A stretch of 56,557 bases of DNA from Mycobacterium sp. E2479 (GCF_001667925.1 NZ_LZJR01000111.1:1-56557), one strand, 5' to 3'. Shown: positions 7,233 through 16,022, counted from the first letter of the stretch. Notes: a model not told the origin generated them from the sequence alone. A program made the numbers and translations.

Positions 7233-8683
7233 GCACCGGGCGCGACGGATCGCGGCGCGGCCGTTCGGAACGCAACCCGAAACAGCGCGAGCGCCGGCCC
7301 CAGCAACGGGACCGCCGACCGCGGCGCCGGCCGCTTGACCCGGCCCGCGCCGCCGCGTTCGACGTGCTTCGGGCGGTCAGTGAGCGCGATGCATACGCGA
7401 ACCTGGCCCTGCCCGCGCTGCTGCGCGAACGCGAGATCACCGGCCGCGACGCGGCATTCGCCACCGAGCTCACCTACGGCACCTGCCGCACCCGCGGCCT
7501 GCTCGACGCCGTGATCGCCGCGGCCGCGGGGCGATCGCCGCAAGCGATCGATCCGGTGCTGCTCGACCTGCTGCGCCTCGGGGCGTATCAGTTGCTGCGC
7601 ACCCGCGTCGACGCGCACGCCGCGGTGTCCACCACCGTCGAGCAAGCCGGAATCGCATTCGATTCGGCGCGGGCGGGTTTCGTCAATGGAGTCCTTCGCG
7701 CCATCTCCGGGCGCGACGAGCACTCCTGGGTCGCCGAGCTGGCCCCCAACCCGGCGCAGGATCCGATCGGCCATGCGGCGTTCGTGCATGCCCATCCCCG
7801 GTGGATCGCCCAGGCCTTCGCCGATGCGCTGGGCGCCGCCGCGACCGAACTGGACGCGGTACTGGCCAGCGACGACGAACGGCCTCAGGTACATCTGGCC
7901 GCCCGCGCCGGCGCACTGACGGCCGCCGAGTTGGCCGACGCGGTCGGCGGGACCGTCGGCCGTTATTCGCCACACGCGGTGTACCTGGCAGGCGGTGATC
8001 CCGGACGGCTGGCGCCGGTGCGCGACGGCGTCGCGCTGGTCCAGGATGAGGGCAGCCAGCTAGTGGCCCGGGCGCTGACCCTGGCGCCGGTTGCCGGCGA
8101 CGGTGGCCGGTGGCTGGACCTGTGCGCCGGGCCGGGTGGCAAGACCGCGCTGCTGGCCTCGTTGGGCATGCAGCAGCACCCGGAGTCCGGGTTCCGGCTC
8201 ACCGCGGTGGAACCCGCGCCGCGCCGCGCCGATCTGGTGGCCGAAAACACCAGTGGGTTGCCGGTAGACGTGCTGCGAATCGACGGGCGAGAGACAGGTC
8301 TGGAACCGACCTTCGACCGGGTGCTCGTCGACGCGCCCTGCACCGGGCTGGGGGCGCTGCGCCGCAGGCCGGAGGCCCGGTGGCGCCGTCAGCCCGCCGA
8401 CGTGCCGACGCTGACCAAGCTGCAGCGCGAGCTGCTGGGCGCCGCGATCGCGCTGACCCGTCCCGGCGGCGTGGTGCTCTACGCGACCTGCTCGCCGCAC
8501 CTGGCCGAAACCGTCGGCGTGGTCGCCGACGCGCTGCGCCGCCACCCGGTCAGCGAACTGGACACCCGGCCGATGTTCGCGCCCGTCTCCGACCTGGGCG
8601 ACGGGCCGCACGTGCAGCTCTGGCCGCATCGGCACGGCACCGACGCGATGTTCGCGGCCGCGCTACGCCGCGAGGCGGGGTAG
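7229..8683 (+). CDS. rsmB: 16S rRNA m5C967 methyltransferase RsmB (Fmu)
   Basis: RNA cytosine-5 methyltransferase of 484 residues. It has an unusually basic, Arg-rich N-terminus (about 1-35), a NusB-like RNA-binding domain (about 40-170), and a SAM-binding catalytic domain with DLCAGPGGKTALLA. Both family cysteines are present: Cys371 in DAPCTGLG (motif IV, product release) and Cys421 in YATCSP (motif VI, the nucleophile). It starts on the ATG that overlaps the fmt stop. The basic extension makes it somewhat longer than the E. coli enzyme and probably aids rRNA binding. Rv1407 counterpart by memory. Confidence 0.93.
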   Translation: MSTGRDGSRRGRSERNPKQRERRPQQRDRRPRRRPLDPARAAAFDVLRAVSERDAYANLALPALLREREITGRDAAFATELTYGTCRTRGLLDAVIAAAAGRSPQAIDPVLLDLLRLGAYQLLRTRVDAHAAVSTTVEQAGIAFDSARAGFVNGVLRAISGRDEHSWVAELAPNPAQDPIGHAAFVHAHPRWIAQAFADALGAAATELDAVLASDDERPQVHLAARAGALTAAELADAVGGTVGRYSPHAVYLAGGDPGRLAPVRDGVALVQDEGSQLVARALTLAPVAGDGGRWLDLCAGPGGKTALLASLGMQQHPESGFRLTAVEPAPRRADLVAENTSGLPVDVLRIDGRETGLEPTFDRVLVDAPCTGLGALRRRPEARWRRQPADVPTLTKLQRELLGAAIALTRPGGVVLYATCSPHLAETVGVVADALRRHPVSELDTRPMFAPVSDLGDGPHVQLWPHRHGTDAMFAAALRREAG

Positions 8684-8719
8684 GGGCGCGCCGGATGTGA
8701 AACGGGCCGTGCGGCTCAG

Positions 8720-8725
8720 TAGTCT
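8720..8725 (+). promoter_or_regulatory. -10 hexamer for leaderless rpe
   Basis: TAGTCT, 7 nt before ATG 8733. It supports that ATG over the in-frame GTG at 8697. Confidence 0.5.
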
Positions 8726-8732
8726 GGCGCTC

Positions 8733-9431
8733 ATGCCTCGCAATACGGAACCGTTGAAGGGGCCTCTGATCGCGCCGTCGATCCTTTCCGCTGACTTCTC
8801 CCGGCTCGCCGACGAAGCCGCCGCCGTGACCGGCGCCGACTGGTTGCACGTCGACGTCATGGACAACCACTTCGTGCCGAATCTGACCTTCGGGCTGCCC
8901 GTGGTCGAGAGCCTGCTGGCGGCCACCACCATCCCGATGGACTGTCATCTGATGATCGAGAACCCCGACCGCTGGGCGCCCCCGTACGCCGAGGCGGGGG
9001 CGTACAACGTCACCTTCCACGCCGAGGCCACCCAGAATCCGATCGCGGTGGCCCGCGATATCCGCGCCGCCGGCGCCAAGGCGGGCATCAGCGTCAAGCC
9101 GGGAACCCCGCTGGAGCCCTACCTGGAAATCCTGCCGCAGTTCGACACCCTGCTCATCATGTCGGTCGAGCCCGGGTTCGGCGGCCAGAGCTTCATCCCC
9201 GACGTGCTGAGCAAGGTGCGCACCGCGCGCAAGCTCATCGAGGCGGGGGAGTTGACGATCCTGGTCGAAATCGACGGCGGCATCAACGAGGACACCATCG
9301 AACAGGCCGCCGAGGCCGGCGTCGATTGCTTCGTCGCCGGGTCGGCCGTCTACGGCGCCGATGACCCGCAGGCCGCGATCGACGCGTTGCGGCGCCAGGC
9401 CGCCAACGCATCCCCGCACCTGCGTCGATGA
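8733..9431 (+). CDS. rpe: Ribulose-phosphate 3-epimerase
   Basis: Interconverts ribulose 5-phosphate and xylulose 5-phosphate in the pentose phosphate pathway; cytoplasmic TIM barrel of 232 residues. Visible are IAPSILSADFSRL at the start, the metal-site strand HVDVMDNHFVPN, MDCHLMIENP, MSVEPGFGGQ and VEIDGGI with the second metal Asp. The reading frame is open from GTG 8697, but ATG 8733 matches the family start and sits 7 nt after a -10 hexamer. It overlaps ribD by 4 bp, which ties ribulose 5-phosphate supply to riboflavin synthesis, since RibB uses that sugar. Rv1408 counterpart by memory. Confidence 0.95.
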   Translation: MPRNTEPLKGPLIAPSILSADFSRLADEAAAVTGADWLHVDVMDNHFVPNLTFGLPVVESLLAATTIPMDCHLMIENPDRWAPPYAEAGAYNVTFHAEATQNPIAVARDIRAAGAKAGISVKPGTPLEPYLEILPQFDTLLIMSVEPGFGGQSFIPDVLSKVRTARKLIEAGELTILVEIDGGINEDTIEQAAEAGVDCFVAGSAVYGADDPQAAIDALRRQAANASPHLRR

Positions 9432-10453
9432 CGGTTCCGCCGGGCGACAGCCTTGACGCCGCGATGCGCCTGGCGATCGACCAGTCCAATCACGTCAAGG
9501 GGACCACGTATCCCAACCCACCGGTGGGGGCGGTCGTCTTGAACGCCGGTGGCGAGGTGGTCGGTGTCGGCGCGACCGAACCGGCCGGTGGCCGTCACGC
9601 CGAGATCCTGGCGCTGCGGCGCGCCGGTGATCTCGCGGCACGGGGCACTGTCGTGGTCACCCTCGAGCCGTGCAACCACTACGGCAGAACCCCACCGTGC
9701 GTGAACGCCCTGCTGGAAGCGAAGGTCGGCAGCGTGGTGTACGCCGTTGCCGATCCGAACCCGGAAGCCTCCGGTGGAGCGGCCCGGCTCGAGGAAGCCG
9801 GCGTAACGGTGCGGTCCGGCGTGCTGGCCGACGAGGTGACCGCCGGCCCGCTGCGGGAGTGGCTGCACAAGCAACGGACCGGGCTCCCACATCTGACTTG
9901 GAAATACGCCAGCAGCGTCGATGGCCGCAGCGCGGCGGCGGACGGCTCCAGCCAGTGGATTTCCAGCGAGGCGTCGCGGCTGGATCTGCACCGCCGCCGC
10001 GCGGCCGCCGACGCGATCGTGGTGGGGACCGGCACCGTGCTGGCCGACGACCCGGCGTTGACCGCCCGGCTGCCCGACGGCTCGCTGGCCGACCGGCAAC
10101 CGCTGCGAGTCGTCGTCGGGAAGCGTGAAATACCCTCGGAGGCAAAGGTTCTCAATGAGGACTCGCGGACCATGCTGATCCGCACGCACGATCCACTAGA
10201 GGTGCTCAAGGCCGTGTCGGACCGCACCGATGTGCTGCTGGAGGGCGGCCCGACCCTAGCGGGCGCCTTCCTGCGGGCCGGGGTGGTCAACCGGATTCTG
10301 GCCTACATCGCGCCGACCCTGCTGGGCGGCCCCGTCACGGCGGTCGACGACGTGGGGGTGACCACGATCGGGCGGGCGCTGCGCTGGCAGTTCGACGGCA
10401 TCGACCGGATCGGACCCGACCTGGTGCTCAGCCTGGTGCCGCGCAGCGGTTAG
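9428..10453 (+). CDS. ribD: Bifunctional riboflavin deaminase/reductase RibD (RibG)
   Basis: Carries out two middle steps of riboflavin synthesis: deamination of the pyrimidine and reduction of the ribosyl side chain. The 341 residues divide into an N-terminal zinc deaminase domain, with HAE at 57-59 and the PC...PPC zinc motif (Cys82, Cys91), and a C-terminal NADPH-dependent reductase domain from about 150 (KYASSVDGRSAA, then LLEGGPTLAGAFL). ATG 9428 overlaps the rpe stop. The 3' end overlaps the convergent P55 gene by 4 bp, leaving no room for a terminator. Rv1409 counterpart (ribG) by memory. Confidence 0.95.
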   Translation: MTVPPGDSLDAAMRLAIDQSNHVKGTTYPNPPVGAVVLNAGGEVVGVGATEPAGGRHAEILALRRAGDLAARGTVVVTLEPCNHYGRTPPCVNALLEAKVGSVVYAVADPNPEASGGAARLEEAGVTVRSGVLADEVTAGPLREWLHKQRTGLPHLTWKYASSVDGRSAAADGSSQWISSEASRLDLHRRRAAADAIVVGTGTVLADDPALTARLPDGSLADRQPLRVVVGKREIPSEAKVLNEDSRTMLIRTHDPLEVLKAVSDRTDVLLEGGPTLAGAFLRAGVVNRILAYIAPTLLGGPVTAVDDVGVTTIGRALRWQFDGIDRIGPDLVLSLVPRSG

Positions 10454-12030
10454 CGCTCGCCCAGCGAGACCGCTTGCGGCTCAGGGATTTCCGGCTCTTC
10501 GGCGTGCTCTTTGCGCCCGCCGAGCAACAGGCCCAGCAGGGCGCCCGCGATACAGATCACGACGGTGGCCAAGAAGATGTCGCCGTACATCTGCGCGAAG
10601 GCCTTCAGGTACAGCGTGCCCTGCGCGGCGATGCGCTCCAGCAAGGTGGCGTCGGGCGGGATCGAGGCGGTCAGGTTCGCGACGATCTGGTTGAACCGGT
10701 ACAGGCCCCACGCGCTGAGCGCGGCCACACCGATGAGCATGCCGGTCATCCGGGCCACCACCACCGCCGCCGAGGCGATGCCATGTTGGGCGGACGGCAC
10801 CACGCGCAGCGCGGCGGAGGTCAGCGGCCCGATCACCAGGCCGAGGCCAACGCCGGGCACCAGCAGGTCGGCGTGCAGCACGGGCACGCTGAACAGCCCG
10901 AAGATGTTGTGCTTCTGGTTCAGCACGTCCTGGCGCCAGAAGTGGATCAGCCAGTAGCCGTACGCCGCGATCAGCAGCCCGACGAAGGTCATGATGCGGT
11001 CACCGACCCGGGTGGCGATCCACCCGCCCAGCACCGCCCCAATCGGCAAAGCGATCAAAAACCACAGCAACAGGCCGGCGGCCTGCGTCTGATCCTGTCC
11101 CAGCACGCCCTGGCCGAACAGTTCCACGTCCACCAGCGTCACCATCAGCGCGGCGCCGGCGAACAGCGAGGCGCCCAGCGCGGCCAGGAACGGGCGGAAG
11201 TGCACCCCCGCCGGTTCGATCAGCCGGGTGCGGGCGAAGCGTTCCCAGAGCAGGAACAGCACCGCCACCACGACCGCCCCGATGACCAGCGGCAACCCGT
11301 AGCTCGGCAGGATCTGCTTGCCGTCGGGTTGCGGGTTGTAGAGACCGATCACGGCGAGGCCCAGGGCGACCGCCAGCAGCACACCACCGACCAGGTCGAC
11401 CTTTTCGGGCTCCTCGACCCGTTGGTGCGACGGCAGGCTGAACTGGATCATCACCATCGCGATGAGGGTCAGCGGGACGTTGATCCAGAACACATAGCGC
11501 CAGTCGTGTGTCAGGAAGACGATGAAAATCCCGTACAGCGGGCCCAGCACGCTGCCGAGCTCCTGCGCGGCGCCGATGCCGCCCAGCACACCGGCGCGGT
11601 TGCGCTGCGACCATAGATCGGCGCCCAGCGCGAGGGTCACCGGCAACAGCGCGCCACTGGCCACGCCCTGGATGGTGCGGCCGCCGACCAGCAGGTGGAA
11701 ATCGCCCCAGTGACCGGCCAGCGCGGTGACCACCGAGCCGACGATGAACAGCGCCAGGCTGACCTGCAGCACCAGCTTGCGGCCGAACCGGTCGGAGGCT
11801 CGGCCCAGCAGGGGCATGGCGGCGATGTACCCCAGCAGGTACATCGTGATGATCCAGGTGATGCGCTGCAACTGGTTAATCGGTATGTGAACGTCGGTCA
11901 TGATGTCGCGCATGATCGTCACGACGACATAGGCGTCCAGGGCGCCCAGCAGGACCGCGAGGCTGCCCGCGCTGATCGCTACGCGGCGTCCGGTTTGGTG
12001 CCCCGCTGGGACTTCGGTTGCCGTGGTCAC
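10450..12030 (-). CDS. P55 major facilitator efflux transporter (DHA2, 14-TM)
   Basis: Inner-membrane drug:H+ antiporter-type protein of 526 residues with about 14 hydrophobic segments, as in the DHA2 family. The MFS motif A appears as GRASDRFGRKLVL between TM2 and TM3. The hydrophilic tail holds a Glu-rich stretch. It is the downstream gene of lprG: the lprG TGA overlaps its ATG. In M. tuberculosis and M. smegmatis this pair (Rv1410c-Rv1411c) exports triacylated lipids and contributes to intrinsic drug tolerance and envelope integrity. The conserved pairing argues the same role here. Convergent with ribD, with a 4 bp overlap. Confidence 0.93.
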   Translation of the reverse strand: MTTATEVPAGHQTGRRVAISAGSLAVLLGALDAYVVVTIMRDIMTDVHIPINQLQRITWIITMYLLGYIAAMPLLGRASDRFGRKLVLQVSLALFIVGSVVTALAGHWGDFHLLVGGRTIQGVASGALLPVTLALGADLWSQRNRAGVLGGIGAAQELGSVLGPLYGIFIVFLTHDWRYVFWINVPLTLIAMVMIQFSLPSHQRVEEPEKVDLVGGVLLAVALGLAVIGLYNPQPDGKQILPSYGLPLVIGAVVVAVLFLLWERFARTRLIEPAGVHFRPFLAALGASLFAGAALMVTLVDVELFGQGVLGQDQTQAAGLLLWFLIALPIGAVLGGWIATRVGDRIMTFVGLLIAAYGYWLIHFWRQDVLNQKHNIFGLFSVPVLHADLLVPGVGLGLVIGPLTSAALRVVPSAQHGIASAAVVVARMTGMLIGVAALSAWGLYRFNQIVANLTASIPPDATLLERIAAQGTLYLKAFAQMYGDIFLATVVICIAGALLGLLLGGRKEHAEEPEIPEPQAVSLGER

Positions 12031-12734
12031 TGGCTCACCGGGGGCTTGGTGACCTGAACCTGCTGGCCCCAGTTGGACAGGGTGATCTGGGCGGTGTTGC
12101 CCGAGCTCTTCTGCAGGTTGGCCTGGACCAGCTGGTGGTCACCGCTCTCTTGGATCCATACCGTGCTCGGCACCGGCTGCGTCGCGTTGAACTGCGGGAC
12201 GATCTTGTTCACCGCGTCCGCGGAGACGTTTCCACTGATCCGAATCGTGTTCTGCCCGTTGATGTTGTCGCGGCCCTCGGCTTTGGCGTCGCTGAAGTGC
12301 GCCAGCACGTTGCCCAGCCCGGTGTCGGGGTTCAGCAACACCGAAACGTCGTAGATGTCGGAGGCCTTGCCGAAGTCACTCCACTTGTTCGGGGTGAGGG
12401 CGGCGTACAGGGTCCCGTCGACCACCACGAAGTTGGCGTCGATATCGGACCCGCCCAGGGTGATCGTCGCGTTGCCCTTAGCGGCGGTGGCAGGCGCCGT
12501 GGCGAGGTCACCGGTGAGCGTCTTGAGCGGTAGCCCCTGAATCTTGCCCTGAACGCTCAGCACGAGGTGCGCGCTCTTCACATTCTTGGTGGCGTCGGCG
12601 GACTGCTTGACCAAGGTCGCGGCGTCGGGGAGCGGTGCGCCACTCTGCTTTGAGCCCGACGAGCAGCCGGCGATCAAGGCGGTGGCGAGGGTCAGGGATG
12701 CGATGACGGCCGATAGACGGCGGCGGGTCTGCAT
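12027..12734 (-). CDS. lprG: LprG lipoprotein (triacylated lipid carrier)
   Basis: Exported lipoprotein of 235 residues from ATG 12734. The signal peptide begins MQTRRRLSAV and ends in the lipobox LIAGC with the lipidated Cys at residue 24. The mature part is the mycobacterial LprG/LppX-like fold that binds triacylated lipids such as triacylglycerol and lipoarabinomannan precursors in a large cavity. The reading frame extends to 12839, but the extra residues would bury the signal peptide. A TACGAT hexamer 7 nt before ATG 12734 supports the shorter, leaderless start. It forms an operon with P55 by a 4 bp overlap. Rv1411c counterpart by memory. Confidence 0.93.
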   Translation of the reverse strand: MQTRRRLSAVIASLTLATALIAGCSSGSKQSGAPLPDAATLVKQSADATKNVKSAHLVLSVQGKIQGLPLKTLTGDLATAPATAAKGNATITLGGSDIDANFVVVDGTLYAALTPNKWSDFGKASDIYDVSVLLNPDTGLGNVLAHFSDAKAEGRDNINGQNTIRISGNVSADAVNKIVPQFNATQPVPSTVWIQESGDHQLVQANLQKSSGNTAQITLSNWGQQVQVTKPPVSQ

Positions 12735-12741
12735 ACTGTGC

Positions 12742-12747
12742 ATCGTA
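12742..12747 (-). promoter_or_regulatory. -10 hexamer for leaderless lprG-P55 operon
   Basis: TACGAT on the minus strand, 7 nt before ATG 12734. It decides the lprG start. Confidence 0.5.
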
Positions 12748-12840
12748 GAGGGTGCCGGTGACTGCTCTGGTGAACGCGGGGTGCCGGTGTCGCCCGGATG
12801 CCGGCCTTTGTGGTGCTCATCTGCCTGCGAGAGGGCCAAT

Positions 12841-12846
12841 TAGCCT
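12841..12846 (+). promoter_or_regulatory. -10 hexamer for leaderless ribE
   Basis: TAGCCT, 6 nt before ATG 12853. The AGGAGG between them touches the ATG, too close to act as a ribosome-binding site, which favours leaderless initiation. Confidence 0.5.
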
Positions 12847-12852
12847 AGGAGG

Positions 12853-13452
12853 ATGTTTACCGGGATTGTCGAGGAACTCGGCGAGGTGACTGCTCGCGAC
12901 GTCCTTTCCGACGCCGCGCGGCTGACCATTCGCGGCGCCGTCGTGACAGCCGACGCGGGCCATGGCGATTCAATCGCCGTCAACGGCGTGTGCCTGACCG
13001 TTGCCGAGCTGTTGCCCGGCGGTCAGTTCACCGCCGACGTCATGGCCGAATCGCTCAACCGTTCCAATCTGGGCGAACTGCAGGTCGGCAGCCGGGTGAA
13101 CCTGGAGCGTGCCGCGGCGGTCAACAGCCGGCTCGGCGGCCACATCGTGCAGGGGCACGTCGACGGGACTGGGCGCATCGCGGCCCGCACGCCGTCCGAG
13201 CACTGGGAAGTAGTACGAATCGAGATGCCCGGCGAGGTGTCCCGCTATGTCGTGGAAAAGGGATCGATCACCGTCGACGGGATTTCGCTGACGGTGTCGG
13301 GGCTGGGCGACGAGCCGGGGAACTGGTTCGAGGTCTCCCTGATTCCCACCACCCGCGAATTGACCACCTTGGGCCGCGCTCCGGTCGGGACGCGGGTGAA
13401 CCTGGAGGTCGATGTCATCGCCAAGTATGTCGAGCGGTTGCTGGCCCGATAA
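12853..13452 (+). CDS. ribE: Riboflavin synthase alpha chain
   Basis: Dismutates two 6,7-dimethyl-8-ribityllumazine molecules to riboflavin, the last step of the pathway. The 199 residues contain two similar lumazine-binding barrels: the first opens with the family hallmark MFTGIVEELG, and the second starts near the GHIVQGHVDGTG motif (about 95-107). It is often called ribC in mycobacteria. It diverges from lprG and is followed by a 346 bp gene-free stretch before ribBA. Rv1412 counterpart by memory. Confidence 0.95.
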   Translation: MFTGIVEELGEVTARDVLSDAARLTIRGAVVTADAGHGDSIAVNGVCLTVAELLPGGQFTADVMAESLNRSNLGELQVGSRVNLERAAAVNSRLGGHIVQGHVDGTGRIAARTPSEHWEVVRIEMPGEVSRYVVEKGSITVDGISLTVSGLGDEPGNWFEVSLIPTTRELTTLGRAPVGTRVNLEVDVIAKYVERLLAR

Positions 13453-13798
13453 TTCTCTGGACAGCCGAAACGGGCCACCGGCCAACGACGGGGCAACGAA
13501 ATGTGATCCCGGCAACGATTACGCGACGCCGTCGGACGGTGAGCGGCATCGGTCCGGCACCGGGACGGCGGTGGATTCCGTGGCGACGGGGATAAGCGCG
13601 GGGGCATCGGAGGTGGTCAGGGCATCGGCGCGGCCGATGCGCTCGGCGGCGCAACGGCACCCGAGGCCGTCCCACTGATCAAACCGCGGCAATAACGGGG
13701 ACGCCCCAGTGGTTCATACTGAATGCAACACGTGGGCTTCTCATGTGAGCCGATCCGACAGTGTTCCCGCCGGCCTGCGGGAACGGCGAGGTAGCAAG
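13453..13798. other. Gene-free interval between ribE and ribBA
   Basis: 346 bp without a convincing gene. Short open frames here lack family features. In M. tuberculosis two small hypothetical genes (Rv1413, Rv1414, by memory) sit at this place; I see no recognisable remnant. The right end holds a perfect hairpin next to the ribBA start, listed separately. I see no conserved FMN-riboswitch core. Confidence 0.6.
13763..13784 (+). promoter_or_regulatory. Perfect 8 bp hairpin just before ribBA
   Basis: GTTCCCGC and GCGGGAAC flank a 6 nt loop, ending 14 nt before ATG 13799 and directly before the ribosome site GAGG. It has no T-tract, so it looks more like a translation-control or RNA-stability element than a terminator. 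Function is inferred from position only. Confidence 0.45.
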
Positions 13799-15076
13799 AT
13801 GACGAGGTTGGACTCCGTCGAGAGGGCGGTTGCCGACATCGCCGCCGGTAAGGCCGTCATCGTCATCGACGACGAGGACCGCGAGAACGAGGGCGATCTG
13901 ATCTTCGCCGCGGAGAAGGCGACGCCGGAGATGGTGGCCTTCATGGTGCGCTACACCTCGGGATATCTCTGTGTGCCGTTGGATGGTGAGATCTGCGACC
14001 GGCTCGGGCTGCTGCCGATGTATGCGGTGAACCAGGACAAGCACGGCACCGCATACACCGTCACAGTCGACGCGCGACGGGGTGTGGGCACCGGGATTTC
14101 CGCCTCGGACCGGGCGACCACCATGCGCCTGCTGGCCGATCCCACCAGCGCCGCCGACGACTTCACCCGGCCGGGACACGTGGTTCCGTTGCGCGCCAAG
14201 GACGGCGGCGTGTTGCGCCGTCCCGGTCACACCGAGGCCGCCGTCGACCTCGCCCGGCTGGCCGGGCTGCAGCCCGCGGGCGCCATCTGCGAGATCGTCA
14301 GCCAAAAAGACGAGGGCGCGATGGCCCAGACCGACGAATTGCGGGTGTTCGCCGACGAACACGACCTGGCGATGATCACCATCGCCGACCTGATCGAATG
14401 GCGGCGCAAGCACGAGAAGCACATCGCCCGGATCGCCGAGGCGCGGATCCCGACGCGGCACGGCGAGTTTCGTGCCATCGGCTACGCCAGCATCTACGAG
14501 GACGTCGAACACGTCGCGCTGGTGCGCGGCGACATCGCCGGGCCCGACTTCGATGGCGACGACGTGCTGGTGCGCGTGCACTCCGAATGCCTGACCGGCG
14601 ACGTATTCGGGTCGCGCCGCTGCGACTGCGGACCCCAGCTGGACGCGGCGATGGCGATGGTCGCCCGCGAGGGACGCGGCGTCGTGCTGTACATGCGCGG
14701 GCACGAGGGCCGCGGCATCGGGTTGATGCACAAGCTGCAGGCCTATCAATTGCAGGACGCTGGTGAAGACACGGTCGACGCCAATCTCAAGCTCGGATTA
14801 CCGGCTGATGCAAGGGATTACGGTATCGGCGCGCAGATATTGGTGGATCTCGGGGTTCGTTCGATGCGGCTGCTGACCAACAACCCGGCCAAACGGGTCG
14901 GGCTGGACGGGTACGGCCTGCACATCATCGAGCGCGTGCCGCTGCCGGTGCGTGCCAACGCGGAGAACATCCGATACCTGATGACCAAACGTGACAAGAT
15001 GGGCCACGACCTGGTCGGCTTGGACGACTTTCACGAATCCGCTCATCTGCCAGGTGAATTCGGCGGTGCGTTGTGA
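13799..15076 (+). CDS. ribBA: Bifunctional RibBA: DHBP synthase / GTP cyclohydrolase II
   Basis: Supplies both riboflavin precursors: DHBP from ribulose 5-phosphate (N-terminal half) and the pyrimidine from GTP (C-terminal half). The 425 residues show the DHBP-synthase acidic loop DDEDRENEGD (24-33), and then the cyclohydrolase II zinc cysteines Cys264, Cys275 and Cys277 in CLTGDVFGSRRCDC, followed by RGHEGRGIG. The frame opens at 13709, but ATG 13799 follows GAGG and matches the family start. It overlaps ribH by 4 bp (GTGA). Known as ribA2 (Rv1415) in M. tuberculosis. Confidence 0.96.
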   Translation: MTRLDSVERAVADIAAGKAVIVIDDEDRENEGDLIFAAEKATPEMVAFMVRYTSGYLCVPLDGEICDRLGLLPMYAVNQDKHGTAYTVTVDARRGVGTGISASDRATTMRLLADPTSAADDFTRPGHVVPLRAKDGGVLRRPGHTEAAVDLARLAGLQPAGAICEIVSQKDEGAMAQTDELRVFADEHDLAMITIADLIEWRRKHEKHIARIAEARIPTRHGEFRAIGYASIYEDVEHVALVRGDIAGPDFDGDDVLVRVHSECLTGDVFGSRRCDCGPQLDAAMAMVAREGRGVVLYMRGHEGRGIGLMHKLQAYQLQDAGEDTVDANLKLGLPADARDYGIGAQILVDLGVRSMRLLTNNPAKRVGLDGYGLHIIERVPLPVRANAENIRYLMTKRDKMGHDLVGLDDFHESAHLPGEFGGAL

Positions 15077-15555
15077 GCGGTGGCGCCGGCGTGCCGGAAA
15101 TACCGGCGCTTGACGCCTCTGGTGTGCGGCTCGGCATCGTGGCAAGCACCTGGCACAGTGAGATCTGCGATGCGCTGCTCGACGGCGCACGCAAAGTCGC
15201 CGCCGACTCGGGTATCGATGACCCGACGGTGGTCCGCGTGCTCGGTGCGATCGAAATCCCAGTGGTGGCACAGGAGCTCGCCCGCGACCATGATGCCGTC
15301 GTCGCGCTCGGCGTCGTGATCCGCGGTCAGACACCGCATTTCGAATATGTCTGCGATGCGGTAACCCAGGGCCTGACGCGGGTCTCACTGGACGCCTCCA
15401 CGCCCGTCGCCAATGGCGTGCTGACCACTGACAACGAGCAGCAGGCCCTGGATCGGGCCGGGCTTCCGGCATCGGCTGAGGACAAAGGGGCCCAGGCCGC
15501 CGGGGCGGCCCTGTCCGCCGCGCTCACGCTGCGCGAGTTGCGCGCTCGGTCGTGA
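15073..15555 (+). CDS. ribH: 6,7-dimethyl-8-ribityllumazine synthase
   Basis: Condenses the pyrimidine and DHBP to lumazine, the substrate of riboflavin synthase. It has 160 residues, the normal size; the family members assemble as pentamers or 60-mers. Conserved features include LGIVASTWHSEICDALL near the N-terminus, VLGAIEIPV, and VVALGVVIRGQTPHFEYV, which carries the phosphate-binding and catalytic His region. It begins with GTG 15073 inside the ribBA stop and overlaps the next gene by 4 bp, so ribBA-ribH and the membrane protein form one coupled operon. Rv1416 counterpart by memory. Confidence 0.95.
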   Translation: MSGGAGVPEIPALDASGVRLGIVASTWHSEICDALLDGARKVAADSGIDDPTVVRVLGAIEIPVVAQELARDHDAVVALGVVIRGQTPHFEYVCDAVTQGLTRVSLDASTPVANGVLTTDNEQQALDRAGLPASAEDKGAQAAGAALSAALTLRELRARS

Positions 15556-16022
15556 CGTCGCCGTCGGACCGCGAGAGCTGGGATGCGGTGTTGCGTCCGC
15601 ATCGCACGCCGTTATTCGCTTATGGGGCGGCATTCCTCATCGCCGCGGCGCACATCGCGGTGGGGGCGCTGCTCAAGGTGGGCTCCACCGGGGTTGTCTT
15701 TCAGACCTCCGATCAGGTGGCGATCGCGGCGCTGGGTTTGGTCATCGCAGGCGTGGTGCTGTTGTTCGCGCGGCCGCGGCTGCGAGTGGGGCCGGCCGGC
15801 GTTTCAGTGAGAAATCTGTTGGGCGACAAGCTGATCGAATGGCCAGATGTTGTCGGAGTGTCGTTCCCGGTGGGCCACCGATGGGCGCGAATCGACTTAC
15901 CCGACGACGAGTACATACCGGTGATGGCCATCCAGGCCGTCGACAAGGGACGCGCCGTAAACGCCATGGACACGGTGCGGTGTCTGCTGAGGCGCTATCG
16001 ACCGGACTTGCAGACGCACTGA
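15552..16022 (+). CDS. PH-domain-like membrane protein of the rib operon
   Basis: Small membrane protein of 156 residues: two hydrophobic segments (about 24-44 and 55-73), then a soluble bacterial PH-like domain containing LRVGPAGVSVRNLLGDKLIEWPDVVGVSF. This layout is widespread in actinobacteria as the last gene after ribH (Rv1417 by memory). Translation is coupled to ribH by a GTGA overlap. No enzymatic motif is seen. A role in membrane-associated complexes, or simply co-transcription, is possible; there is no sequence evidence for riboflavin transport. Confidence 0.8.
   Translation: MTSPSDRESWDAVLRPHRTPLFAYGAAFLIAAAHIAVGALLKVGSTGVVFQTSDQVAIAALGLVIAGVVLLFARPRLRVGPAGVSVRNLLGDKLIEWPDVVGVSFPVGHRWARIDLPDDEYIPVMAIQAVDKGRAVNAMDTVRCLLRRYRPDLQTH

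Noticed and set aside
12847..12852. AGGAGG as the ribosome-binding site of ribE
   Set aside because: It directly touches the ATG, leaving no spacer; a leaderless start from TAGCCT fits better.
13412..13678. Small open frames as Rv1413/Rv1414 counterparts
   Set aside because: No recognisable similarity from memory, and they overlap the ribE end or each other.
12735..13798. FMN riboswitch upstream of ribE or ribBA
   Set aside because: I could not find the conserved RFN core elements; only a simple hairpin is present before ribBA.
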